From assembly GCA_963835555.1 (NCBI GenBank), contig CAWIGC010000035.1, positions 62,001 through 126,000 on the forward strand: a DNA stretch of 64,000 nucleotides, written 5' to 3'. Below the pieces are notes generated by a model, which was not told where the DNA came from, did not search any database, and was given only the letters and a program-made list of their open reading frames with translations. Positions 6,870 to 15,537 of the stretch are shown here, in pieces; the stretch's first letter is position 1, and each line of letters starts with the position of its first letter. This DNA comes from Sulfopaludibacter sp963835555. GTDB lineage: Bacteria; Acidobacteriota; Terriglobia; Bryobacterales; Bryobacteraceae. The translations under genes and the position numbers were made by a program.

Positions 6870-9544
6870 AACTCTTCGTCGAGTTGGCGGAGCTGTTCCA
6901 GAACCTTGGCTAGCTGGGCTTTATACTCTTCCAGCTTTTTGCGGATGCTTTCCACCACCTGCGCCGGAGCACGGCCCAAAAATGTCTCGTCGCCCAACTG
7001 GCGCTCCGAGTTGGCGATGTTCTTGACAAGCTGATCGCGCTCCTTCTCCAACCGCTTGCGCTGCGCTTCCTCCTGGGTCTTGGGCACGTGCAGCACCAGG
7101 TCGAACTGCGCCGTGGACCGCATTGCCGCCGCTTTAGGCGCGCCTTCGGCTTTGAACTCCAGGGTGACGTTAGCCAGCTTCTGAATCGCCGTGGCGTGCC
7201 GCTTTCCCACCTCCAGCGCATCGTTGCGGGAATACAGCGTGCCTTGCAGTTGCAGCTTCGGATCCAGTTTGGCCTCTGTGCGCAGCGTGCGCGCCATGGT
7301 TACGATGTCTTGCAGCAGTCCGATTTCCCGCTCCGCCACATGGTCAGTGGAATCCTGGCGGTACTGCGGATAGGCTGCGATGGCGATGGACGCCGGCCGT
7401 CCCTCCGCGTGAGCGGCCAGGCGCTGCCACAGCTCTTCGGTAAGAAACGGCATAGCCGGGTGCAGCAGGCGCAGCGCCGATTCGAATGCCGCCAGGATAT
7501 TCCGCCAGCCCGGCGTCAGGCCGCTGTTTTCCTGGAACTTCAGCTTCTTCAACTCCACATACCAATCGCAGAACTCGTGCCAGAAAAACTGCCAGAGCAC
7601 CTGCGCCGCCTCGTGATACCGGTAGGATTCGATGGCGCGATTCACCTGCTCGGCACAACTGTTCAGCCGGCTGAAAATCCACCGGTCCTCGATGGGCACT
7701 TCCAGCGTGACGGTATCGGGCTGGGGCCGATATTCCTCGAGCCGTTCCGGGACCCAGGGTTCCACGCCGGAGCGCTCCATATTCAGGAACAGGAACCGGC
7801 TGGCATTCCAGATTTTGTTGGCGAAGGCGCGCGAACTTTCCATGCGCTCTTCGGTGAGCACGATGTCCGTGCCGGGCGCAGCGCCTTGCAGCAGGGCCAT
7901 GCGCACGGCATCGGTGCCGTACTTTTCTGTGACCACCAGAGGGTCCACCACATTGCCCTTGGTCTTGGACATCTTCTGCCGCTCGGCGTCGCGCACCAGG
8001 CCGTGGATGTACACCTGGCGGAACGGCACATCGCCCATGAATTCGATCCCCAGCATGGCCATGCGGGCCACCCAGAAGAACAGAATGTCGAAGCCGGTGA
8101 TGAGCAGCGAGGTCGGGTAAAACGTTGCCAGGTCTTCGGTCTGATCGGGCCAGCCCAGCGTGGAAAACGGCCAGAGGCCGGAACTGAACCACGTGTCCAG
8201 CACGTCGGTATCCTGCACCGGATCTTCACCGCCGCAGTTGGGGCAGCGCGCCGGTGTTTCCCGCGCCACGATGATCTCCTGGCACTCCCGGCAATGCCAC
8301 GCCGGAATGCGGTGCCCCCACCAGAGTTGCCGCGAGATGCACCAGTCGCGGATGTTGTACATCCACTCGTAGTACGTCTTGGTCCAGTTGGCCGGGATGA
8401 ATTCGATGCGTCCGCTCTCCACCGCTTCGATGGCTTTTTCCGCCAGCGGCTTGGTCTTCACGAACCACTGCGTGGAAACGAGCGGCTCGACCACGGTCTT
8501 GCAGCGGTCGCACTTGCCCAGGCTGAGCGGGTAGTCTTCAATCTTGACCAGGTCGCCTCGCGAATCCAGATCGGCCACCACGCGCTTGCGCGCTTCGAAG
8601 CGGTCGAGTCCGGAATATGCACCCGCCGCGGCGGTCATCACGCCGCTTTCGTCGATCACCTGAATCTTCGGCAGATTGTGCCGCCGGCCGGCTTCGAAAT
8701 CGTTCAGGTCGTGCGCCGGCGTGACTTTCACCACGCCCGTGCCGAATTTCGGATCCGCCAGTTCGTCCAGGATGATGGGAATCTCACGATCCATCAGCGG
8801 CAGTTGCACCGTCCGCCCGTGCAGATCCAGGTAGCGCTCATCCTTCGGGTTGATGGCCACCGCGGTATCGCCCAGCATGGTCTCCGGCCGGGTGGTCGCC
8901 ACGGTCACAAAACGGCCCGGCATGCCGTTCACCGGATACCGGATATGCCACAAGTGGCCAGGCACGTCCGTGTGGGCCACTTCCAGATCGGAAATGGCGG
9001 TGTGGCAGCGGGGGCACCAGTTCACCATGTACTCGCCGCGGTAAATCAGGCCCTTCTCATACAGCCGGACGAACACTTCGCGCACCGCGCGGCTCAGCCC
9101 CGGGTCCAGCGTAAACCGCTCGCGCGACCAATCGCACGATGCGCCCAGACGGATCATCTGGCGCTTGATGGTGTCCCCGTATTGCGCCTTCCATTCCCAG
9201 ACGCGCTTTTCAAACTCTTCGCGGCCCAGTTCCCGGCGCTGGATGCCCTCTTCGGCGAGTTTGCGCTCGACAACCATCTGCGTGGCGATGCCGGCGTGGT
9301 CGGTCCCGGGCAGCCACAGGGTGTTGTCTCCGAGCATCCGGCGCCAGCGGACGGTGACGTCGATCTCGGTGTGTTCGAGCATGTGGCCGATATGCAGCGA
9401 ACCGGTCACGTTGGGCGGCGGGATAACGAGCGAAAATACTCGCCCGGCAGCTTTGCTGGAGGCGCGGAAGATGCCGGAGTCAATCCACCACTGCGCCCAA
9501 TGCGGTTCGAACCGCTGTGGCTCGTACACTTTTTCAATTTGCAT
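6866..9544 (-). CDS. valS: Valyl-tRNA synthetase
   Basis: ValS charges tRNA-Val. The class I signature HIGH is at residues 51-54 (in PPPNVTGSLHIGH). The second signature is KMSKT rather than KMSKS, a frequent substitution. An editing domain occupies roughly residues 190-400, and Cys-rich zinc-like segments are at about 335-450. The anticodon-binding domain and a C-terminal coiled coil typical of ValS complete the 892 residues. It sits between udk and nadC. There is a 47-base gap upstream, the largest within this run of genes apart from the birA-nadC repeat, so a secondary promoter is possible there. Confidence 0.97.
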   Translation of the reverse strand: MQIEKVYEPQRFEPHWAQWWIDSGIFRASSKAAGRVFSLVIPPPNVTGSLHIGHMLEHTEIDVTVRWRRMLGDNTLWLPGTDHAGIATQMVVERKLAEEGIQRRELGREEFEKRVWEWKAQYGDTIKRQMIRLGASCDWSRERFTLDPGLSRAVREVFVRLYEKGLIYRGEYMVNWCPRCHTAISDLEVAHTDVPGHLWHIRYPVNGMPGRFVTVATTRPETMLGDTAVAINPKDERYLDLHGRTVQLPLMDREIPIILDELADPKFGTGVVKVTPAHDLNDFEAGRRHNLPKIQVIDESGVMTAAAGAYSGLDRFEARKRVVADLDSRGDLVKIEDYPLSLGKCDRCKTVVEPLVSTQWFVKTKPLAEKAIEAVESGRIEFIPANWTKTYYEWMYNIRDWCISRQLWWGHRIPAWHCRECQEIIVARETPARCPNCGGEDPVQDTDVLDTWFSSGLWPFSTLGWPDQTEDLATFYPTSLLITGFDILFFWVARMAMLGIEFMGDVPFRQVYIHGLVRDAERQKMSKTKGNVVDPLVVTEKYGTDAVRMALLQGAAPGTDIVLTEERMESSRAFANKIWNASRFLFLNMERSGVEPWVPERLEEYRPQPDTVTLEVPIEDRWIFSRLNSCAEQVNRAIESYRYHEAAQVLWQFFWHEFCDWYVELKKLKFQENSGLTPGWRNILAAFESALRLLHPAMPFLTEELWQRLAAHAEGRPASIAIAAYPQYRQDSTDHVAEREIGLLQDIVTMARTLRTEAKLDPKLQLQGTLYSRNDALEVGKRHATAIQKLANVTLEFKAEGAPKAAAMRSTAQFDLVLHVPKTQEEAQRKRLEKERDQLVKNIANSERQLGDETFLGRAPAQVVESIRKKLEEYKAQLAKVLEQLRQLDEEL

Positions 9545-9591
9545 GGGGAAAATTCTATTTTAGCAGGCGCTTTTGTCCGGCAGGCGGCGCG

Positions 9592-10212
9592 CTACGCCCC
9601 GGCCGCTGCCCTGGCCTGGTGCAATGCCGCGATCACCGCCGCCGTGGAGCGGTCCAGGGGTTCTTCCCCCGAAACCACCAGGTCCGCATACTTGCGGGTG
9701 GGATAAACAAACCACTCCGCGCCGGGCAGCACCGTTCGGGCATATTGCGCCCGCACGGATTCAGGAGTGCGCCCGCGTTCGGCAACGTCGCGCCGCAAGC
9801 GGCGCTGAAAGCAGACATCGGGATCGGTCTGGACGAATACCTTGGTGTCCAGAATGCCGCGCAGTTCCGGCCAGTAGAACACGAACAGGCCTTCCACAAT
9901 CACGAACTCGTGCGGCTCTATAATTCGGGTGCCCGGCAGCCGGGTGTGTTCCGCGAAGGAATACACCGGCTCTTCGAACGGACGGCCCCCGGCCAGGTCG
10001 CTCAGGTGTTCATGGAGCAGTTCCCAATCCAGCGCGTCGGGATGGTCGAAGTTGGTCCTGGCCCGCTCCTCCAAAGGAAGGTGGCTGATGGCCCGGTAAT
10101 AGGAATCCAGCGAAACGATGGAGGTTCCCGGAAGTTTCAGGCAGAGTTGTCGCGCCAACTCGGTTTTGCCTGAACTGGACGGACCGGCAATGCCGATGAT
10201 GTGTGGTCTCAT
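9592..10212 (-). CDS. udk: Uridine kinase-like P-loop kinase
   Basis: The 206-residue protein has a Walker A motif GPSSSGKT near residues 9-16. It also has the SLDSYYR segment, the FDHPDALDW substrate loop and the VIVEGLFVFY Walker B region of the uridine kinase/phosphoribulokinase family. Uridine kinase salvages uridine and cytidine to UMP and CMP. The start ATG at 10212 overlaps the stop of hemD (ATGA), so the long open frame that appears to run on upstream belongs to cobA in the same frame, not to this protein. Substrate is inferred from family resemblance only. Confidence 0.88.
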   Translation of the reverse strand: MRPHIIGIAGPSSSGKTELARQLCLKLPGTSIVSLDSYYRAISHLPLEERARTNFDHPDALDWELLHEHLSDLAGGRPFEEPVYSFAEHTRLPGTRIIEPHEFVIVEGLFVFYWPELRGILDTKVFVQTDPDVCFQRRLRRDVAERGRTPESVRAQYARTVLPGAEWFVYPTRKYADLVVSGEEPLDRSTAAVIAALHQARAAAGA

Positions 10213-11745
10213 TGGTGTGACGGGGGAGTCACTCCAGTTTCGCATATCTGGCGCACGGCTTCCAGCAATCCGTCGATGGTAAATTCCCTGGCTTCCACCG
10301 TGACCGCGATGCCCAGATCCCGCGCCGTGCGTGTGGTAATGGGACCGATGGACGCCACCGGCACCGCGGCCAGACACCCGGCGCCGGCGAGCGCCACGAA
10401 ATTCTGGACTGTGGAAGAACTGGTGAAGGTGATGCAATCGCAATCCAGAATACCGGCCGCGGTGAGCGGCAGCGCGCCGGAAGTTTCGGGCATCGCCGTG
10501 CGATATGCTTCCACCACGTCCACCTGCGCGCCGCGGCGGGTCAACTCCGCGGGCACCAGGTCGCGAGCCACAGCGGCGCGCGGCAGCAGCACGCGCTTGG
10601 CGGCGAGTTCGTGGCCGGTGAAGGCTTCCAGCAGGCCTTCGGCCACGTACTCCTTGCCCATCAGGTCCACTTTCAGATGCAGGGCTTCCACCGCCGCTCG
10701 CGTCGCCGGTCCAATGGCGCAAATACGGGCGCGCAGCGCGCGGAAATCGGCGGCGGACCGGTCCAGCCGTTCCACGAAATGACGCACCCCGTTGGCGCTG
10801 GTGAAAATCAGGTAATCGTACGAAGCCAAATCGGCAATCGCGCTGTCCAGCGGTCCGTAATCCGCCGCCGGCCGGATCTCGATCGCCGGTATTTCGATGA
10901 CTGCGGCGCCGAGCGCTTCCAGGCGGGTGGATAGCGCTCCGGCCTGCGCACGCGCCCGCGTCACCACGATGCGCTTGCCGAACAGCGGTAGCCGCTCGAA
11001 CCAGTTCAGTTTCTCGCGCAGGCGCACCACTTCCCCCACGATGATGGTGGCTGGAGGCTTCATGCCCTGCCGCTCGATCAGTCCCGGCAAGGTGGCCAGG
11101 GTGCCGGTGAGCGTCTGCTGATCCGGGCGCGTGGCCCAGCGCACCGCCATCGCCGGCGTCTCCGCCGGGACGCCCGCGGGAAATCAGTTCGTGGGCGATC
11201 TGCGAGAACGTGGTGAGCCCCATGAAAATCACCAGCGTCTCGCTCATCCCCACCTTGTCCCAATCGATGTCGCCCACGGCGTGACCGGTGACGAACGTGA
11301 CTGCCGAAGTATGCTCGCGATGCGTGAGCGGCACTCCGGTATACGCGGCGACACCCAGCGGCGTGGTAATTCCCGGGACCACTTCAAAGGGAATTCCCGC
11401 GTCTGCCAGCGCCTCCGCCTCCTCGCCGCCCCTGCCGAAAATAAACGGATCGCCGCCCTTCAGCCGCACCACTATGCGGCCCCGCCGCGCCCGCTCGATC
11501 AGCAAATCGGAGATCTCTTCCTGGCTGAACGCGTGCGTTGACCGCTTCTTCCCCACATACAGCCGTTCGGCCTGCGGCGGCGCCAGTTCCAACAGGGCCT
11601 CGGAAGCCAGATTGTCGTAGAGAACAGACGCGGCGGTCTCCAGAATGCGCCGGCCTTTGACTGTAATCAAGGAAGGATCACCGGGGCCCGCACCCACGAG
11701 GTAGACTTTACCGGCACGACAGCCCGGCAGGCCTGTCCCACTCAC
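10209..11745 (-). CDS. cobA-hemD: Uroporphyrinogen-III C-methyltransferase / uroporphyrinogen-III synthase fusion (CobA-HemD), frame broken near 11174
   Basis: The N-terminal domain (GKVYLVGAGPGDP, then VRLKGGDPFIFGRG) is an SAM-dependent methyltransferase that makes precorrin-2 for siroheme and cobalamin. The C-terminal domain (GKRIVVTRARAQAGAL, then FTSANGVRHF and FTSSSTVQNF) is HemD, which closes hydroxymethylbilane to uroporphyrinogen III. The start is GTG 11745, overlapping the hemC stop as GTGA; the end overlaps udk as ATGA. One extra base in the CCC at 11173-11175 splits the frame inside the methyltransferase domain. Dropping it restores ISRGVPAETPAM. HemD activity is needed for all tetrapyrroles and the rest is undamaged, so I treat the break as probable sequence error. 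Confidence 0.9.
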
Positions 11746-12644
11746 GTGTACACGGTCTCCAGGATCTGCCGCGCGCCCATGCCCAGCAGGGTTTCGCCCA
11801 TCTTCCGCCCCAGCGCTTCCGCGCCGTCCAGCGTGCCGGTCGATTCCGCGCGAATGATCTGGCTGCCGTCCGGCGATGCCACCACGCCCAGCAGCCGGAT
11901 GGTATCGCCGCTCACGGTGGCATGCGCACCAATCGGCACCTGACAACCGCCGCCCAACGACGCCAGCAGGCCGCGCTCCGCCGTTACTGCCGCGTGAGTC
12001 GCTGCATGATCCAGCACCGAACAGGCGTCGAAGCCTGCTCCGCTCCGGCGCGTCTCAATCGCCAGGGCGCCCTGACCCACTGCCGGGCACATGGTTTCCG
12101 GCGGCAGAATCTCGGCGATGCGCTCCGCCCATCCCAACCGCTTCAGCCCCGCTGCGGCCAGCAGGATCGCGTCATACCGGCCTTCGTCGAGCTTGCGCAG
12201 GCGCGTGTCCAGATTGCCGCGCACGCTTTCGATCGCCAAGCCGGGCCGCAGTTTGCGGAGTTGCGCGCTTCGCCGCAGGGAACTGGTGCCCACCCGCGCT
12301 CCGTCCGGCAGTTCCGCCAAGCGCTTCCCGATGACCGCATCGCGAGGATCTTCGCGTTCCGGCACCGCCGCCAGCACCAGGCCCGCGGGCAGTTCCGTGG
12401 GCAGATCCTTCAGACTGTGCACCGCCAGGTCCGCGCGCCCATCCAGCAGAGCCTCTTCGATCTCTTTGGTGAAGAGCCCCTTGCCGCCCACTTGCGCCAG
12501 GGGGACATCGGTGATTTTATCGCCCGTGGTTTTGATAATTTCGATGCGGCACGGGTGGCCGGCGGCGGTGAGTTGCCCCTCCACCCAGTGTGCCTGCCAC
12601 AATGCCAGTTGCGAACCGCGCGACGCGATGACGAGCATGATCAA
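11742..12644 (-). CDS. hemC: Hydroxymethylbilane synthase (porphobilinogen deaminase)
   Basis: HemC polymerises four porphobilinogens to hydroxymethylbilane, the substrate of HemD encoded next. Cys234 in GGGCQVPIG is the residue that carries the dipyrromethane cofactor. The VHSLKDLPTE and RGNLDTRLRKL motifs are present. Length (300 aa) is normal. The start codon overlaps the hemA stop by four bases (ATGA) and the end overlaps cobA-hemD by four, so the heme genes are tightly coupled. An alternative start two codons in (MLVIASRG) is equally possible. Confidence 0.97.
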   Translation of the reverse strand: MIMLVIASRGSQLALWQAHWVEGQLTAAGHPCRIEIIKTTGDKITDVPLAQVGGKGLFTKEIEEALLDGRADLAVHSLKDLPTELPAGLVLAAVPEREDPRDAVIGKRLAELPDGARVGTSSLRRSAQLRKLRPGLAIESVRGNLDTRLRKLDEGRYDAILLAAAGLKRLGWAERIAEILPPETMCPAVGQGALAIETRRSGAGFDACSVLDHAATHAAVTAERGLLASLGGGCQVPIGAHATVSGDTIRLLGVVASPDGSQIIRAESTGTLDGAEALGRKMGETLLGMGARQILETVYT

Positions 12645-13906
12645 TCCTGAAGATGAAAGGCCTTTTTGATGGCCGCTACCACGTGCGCACCCTCGGGCTG
12701 TCCGGCGTGATTGCGAAGTTCGGAAATGGGACCGTGCGCCACTTTATTGATGATCCCACGGGTCAACATCTCGAACGCCTGTTCCTGCTCCGGGGAGAAC
12801 GGCCCGAACTTGCGCCGCACCTTTTCGAGTTCCCCCGTGCGAATCTGTTCCAGTTGCTCCTGCAGGCTGACGATGGTGGGGGTCACCTCCGCCACTTTGA
12901 GCCGCGCCATGGTCCGGTCGACTTCGTCCGCCACCAGCGCTTCGGCGTTCTCCGCCTCTTTCATGCGCTCGCGCAGATTGGCGTTCACCACTTCCTGCAG
13001 ATCGTCGATATCGTACAGGAAAACGTTGTCCACCTGGTTGACCGCCGGGTCGATGTTGCGCGGCACGGCAATATCGATCAGGAACATGGGCTTGTTGCGG
13101 CGGGCCGAAATTACCCGCTGCATCTCTTCCTTGTGCAGAATATAATGCGGCGCTCCCGAAGAGGTGATGACGATATCCACCTCCGGCAACATGCTCACGA
13201 AGCGCGTGTATTCCACCGGCGTCCCCTGAAACAGCCGGGCCATCTCCACCGCGCGTTCGTGCGTGCGGTTAGTGACGAAGACGTGGGACGCTCCGGAACG
13301 GCGCAAATGCCGAGCCGCCAGTTCACTCATCTTGCCCGCACCCACAATCATGATGGTGCGGCCGGCCAGGGACCCGAAAATCTTGCGCGCCAGTTCCACC
13401 GCGGCGTAGCTCACCGAGACCGCCATCTGCCCGATGCCGGTTTCCGAGCGCACTCGCTTGGCCACGCTGAACGTGCGGCCCAGAAGCCCGTCCAGCCATC
13501 CGCACAGCGTGCCGCAATTTTTGGCCGCGGCATAGGCGGCCTTGAGTTGTCCCAGAATCTGCGGCTCGCCTACCACCATCGAATCCAGGCTCGCGGCCAC
13601 ACGGAAGAGGTGATGAATCGCTTCGCGCCCTTCATGCCGGTAAAGGTGCGGCTCAATACTCCCGGCGTCGATGGCTTTCTGATCGGCCAGGAACGAATCC
13701 ACGATCGCCTGCGGATCCGCCCCGTCATCGGTGGTGACCGTGATCTCCACCCGGTTGCAGGTGGAAAGGATCACCGCTTCGCTAACTCCTTGGCGGGCCT
13801 TCAGATTTTCCAGTGCGGCCGGCAGCGCGTCTTCGCGAAAGGCGAGACATTCTCGCACCTCAACGGGTGCGGTCTTGTGACTCACTCCGGTGATCAGCAG
13901 CTTCAT
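12641..13906 (-). CDS. hemA: Glutamyl-tRNA reductase
   Basis: HemA reduces Glu-tRNA to glutamate-1-semialdehyde, the first committed step of the C5 route to heme. The catalytic Cys50 lies in LSTCNRVEI. The NADPH-binding GAGKMSELAARHL segment and a C-terminal dimerisation helix are visible. At 421 residues it is a normal length. It overlaps the ccsA-like gene upstream and hemC downstream by four bases each. This route predicts a hemL elsewhere, since neither hemB nor hemL is in the window. Confidence 0.97.
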   Translation of the reverse strand: MKLLITGVSHKTAPVEVRECLAFREDALPAALENLKARQGVSEAVILSTCNRVEITVTTDDGADPQAIVDSFLADQKAIDAGSIEPHLYRHEGREAIHHLFRVAASLDSMVVGEPQILGQLKAAYAAAKNCGTLCGWLDGLLGRTFSVAKRVRSETGIGQMAVSVSYAAVELARKIFGSLAGRTIMIVGAGKMSELAARHLRRSGASHVFVTNRTHERAVEMARLFQGTPVEYTRFVSMLPEVDIVITSSGAPHYILHKEEMQRVISARRNKPMFLIDIAVPRNIDPAVNQVDNVFLYDIDDLQEVVNANLRERMKEAENAEALVADEVDRTMARLKVAEVTPTIVSLQEQLEQIRTGELEKVRRKFGPFSPEQEQAFEMLTRGIINKVAHGPISELRNHAGQPEGAHVVAAIKKAFHLQD

Positions 13907-14721
13907 TTCATCAACATGCTTCCCAACCGGGCGTGTGCCGCCCAGGTGAGCGCGGAAAAACCAAGCACCGCTACCGTCATCAAGGCTGCCTTACGCCCGC
14001 GCCATCCGGCGTTGGTGCGCAAAAACACCAGCAGCATGTAGATTCCCCACGTGAAGAAGGAAATAGCGATCGCGGGCTGCTTGATCCAGTCGGTCTTATG
14101 TTCGATAAACGCCCATGTGCTCGCGGCAATGACAGCCAGAGTCATAAGGACGAAGCCCAGAGTCATGGACTTTGAAATCAGGTCGTCCAGCGTGCCCAAA
14201 GGGGGCAGCCGGTAATATAGTTTGCGCGGCTTTTTGGCCTTTAATTCCCTCTCCTGCACCAGATAGAGTATGGAGGCCACGGCAGCAAACAACAGCGCCG
14301 CAAACCCCAGCAGCACCAGCACAATGTGTACAATCAGCCAGGCATCCCGCACAATCGGACTGCTCCACGCGCTCACCGGGTTGCCCATCGTGGCCACCAG
14401 GACCGCCACGAATACTAAGGGGAAAATAAAGACGCTCAGACTATCGAGCCGGTACCGCCAGTGTACGAATAAATACGTAATCACCACCAGAAACGCGCAC
14501 ATGGAAAGCGTTTCATAGAAGTTAGCGATGGGACAGCGATTGTGGACTATACCTTCTTCCACGATGGACACGAAGTGGAAGATGGAACCTATGACAAACG
14601 CCCCCAGGGCCACGCGGAAGAGATGTTCGCGGCGGCGGACCAGGGTCAGGATCGCGTGCAGCAAACCGAGGGAGTACAGCGCGGCAGCTACGCGCAGCCA
14701 GATGACGCTCATTTCAGCCAT
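13903..14721 (-). CDS. CcsA/HemX-like membrane protein (cytochrome c assembly family)
   Basis: The 272-residue protein has about eight hydrophobic helices and belongs by pattern to the CcsA/CcmC/HemX family of heme-handling membrane proteins. The conserved region around residues 55-80 (FVSIVEEG, then PIANFYETLS) and the later WAFIEHKTDW segment fit this family. It is the first gene of the operon and overlaps hemA by four bases. A HemX-type protein directly before hemA is known in Bacillus, where HemX limits HemA levels; here the choice between HemX and CcsA roles is open. A start three codons downstream is possible. Confidence 0.85.
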   Translation of the reverse strand: MAEMSVIWLRVAAALYSLGLLHAILTLVRRREHLFRVALGAFVIGSIFHFVSIVEEGIVHNRCPIANFYETLSMCAFLVVITYLFVHWRYRLDSLSVFIFPLVFVAVLVATMGNPVSAWSSPIVRDAWLIVHIVLVLLGFAALLFAAVASILYLVQERELKAKKPRKLYYRLPPLGTLDDLISKSMTLGFVLMTLAVIAASTWAFIEHKTDWIKQPAIAISFFTWGIYMLLVFLRTNAGWRGRKAALMTVAVLGFSALTWAAHARLGSMLMK

Positions 14722-14883
14722 GACGATCCGGTAACGTAAAGTCTTAAATCCCAGTATATCGGAAGAGTCTCGCCCAATTGCCCGCCGCGTGTGGGGGTAT
14801 TGGGGGTATTTGGCGCGGGGAGGGGCTTTCCTGATTTACGTCCGGAACGGACAACCGCACCGTAAATGTAACAAGGTGAGTAT
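14722..14883. promoter_or_regulatory. Divergent promoter region with nested inverted repeat
   Basis: This gap must hold the promoter of the long heme/NAD operon (minus) and of the plus-strand gene at 14884. Two near-identical GGGGGTATT units lie around 14792-14811. A nested inverted repeat lies at 14834-14867: outer arms ATTTACG and CGTAAAT, inner hairpin GTCCG-GAA-CGGAC. It ends 16 bases before the plus-strand start. The arms could form an operator or an mRNA hairpin. An AAGGTGAG ribosome binding site precedes ATG 14884. Confidence 0.45.
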
Positions 14884-15264
14884 ATGAATGACGCCGCGTT
14901 CGTGTCGTTTATCAAATCATTGGACCAATGTTGGGTCCAGGGCAGGCTGCAAGACCTGACCGCTTATTTGGCTGATGATGTCGTCTTCGTCGCGCCGGGA
15001 GGAAAGTTACGAAGAGAGGGCATTGACTACGCCATCGAGAGCTATCGCCGGTTCACTTCGGAGGCTCGCATCGATCGCTTTGAGACCCAGGACTATTTCG
15101 TCACACGGCGAGGCGACGCCGCCGTGGTCGAGTATGCCTGGCAAATGGCCTGGTTTGCCGGAGGAGCGGACCACCAGGAAACCGGCCGCGACATCCTGGT
15201 CCTGGCGCGCCGCAACGAAAACTGGCGGGTAGTCTGGCGCACCCAGGTGGCCGCCCAGAACTGA
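14884..15264 (+). CDS. SnoaL-like / DUF4440 NTF2-fold protein
   Basis: A 126-residue protein of the NTF2-like fold. An N-terminal helix (FVSFIKSLDQCWVQGRLQDL) leads to the LADDVVFVAPGG strand pair. The final strands include an Asp-rich DILVLARR and WRVVWRTQ ending, as usual for SnoaL/DUF4440 proteins. Members bind small hydrophobic ligands or act as isomerases; nothing here indicates a substrate. There is no signal peptide. A good ribosome binding site (AAGGTGAG) supports ATG 14884. It is immediately followed by a decayed PadR gene. Confidence 0.8.
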   Translation: MNDAAFVSFIKSLDQCWVQGRLQDLTAYLADDVVFVAPGGKLRREGIDYAIESYRRFTSEARIDRFETQDYFVTRRGDAAVVEYAWQMAWFAGGADHQETGRDILVLARRNENWRVVWRTQVAAQN

Positions 15265-15269
15265 ACCGG

Positions 15270-15524
15270 GGAGGTGGGGGAATTGCCAAACGCATTCAGC
15301 TTCTCTCCGATGAAGTCCTGTCCGTTCAGCAGGGCTCGTTGTACCCGGCGCTGCACCGCCTGGAGCAGCAGGGCTGGATCGCGGCCGAATGGAAAGATAC
15401 CGACCTCGGCCGTACGGCCAAATTCTGTGCGCTGACGCGGGAAGGCCGGCGCCAATTGGAAGGGGAATTGGAAAGCTCGAGCCGGCTCTCCCCGGCGGTA
15501 CAGATGGTCCTGCAAAAGGCCTGA
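15270..15524 (+). pseudogene. PadR-family transcriptional regulator, 5'-truncated remnant
   Basis: The frame from about 15270 reads GIAKRIQLLSDEVLSVQQG and then the canonical SLYPALHRLEQQGW wing of a PadR winged helix, followed by FCALTREGRRQLEGE and a stop. Intact PadR proteins of this type begin about 25-30 residues earlier with the first DNA-contacting helix (LQGTLDLLIL-like), which is missing. A start codon would have to be the internal TTG at 15339, which would leave no recognition helix. PadR genes of this type normally sit directly before an orphan MacB-type permease, and the remnant of one follows 13 bases on. Confidence 0.75.
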
Positions 15525-15537
15525 CGGAAGGTGCATC

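Noticed and set aside
7088..9706. A very long open frame (872 codons) on the plus strand opposite valS
   Set aside because: It is a shadow of valS caused by high GC. Its composition (His, Arg, Gln rich) matches no protein, and valS has all its motifs.
10209..11745. Programmed +1 frameshifting as the reason for the breaks in cobA-hemD and other genes
   Set aside because: The skip sites share no slippery sequence or common context, and they occur in unrelated genes, so error is more likely than a shared recoding mechanism.
12653..14041. A 462-codon plus-strand frame opposite hemA and the ccsA-like gene, and a 592-codon frame at 16748-18526 opposite the GGDEF-EAL gene
   Set aside because: Both are antisense shadows of clear genes with recognisable motifs and overlaps.
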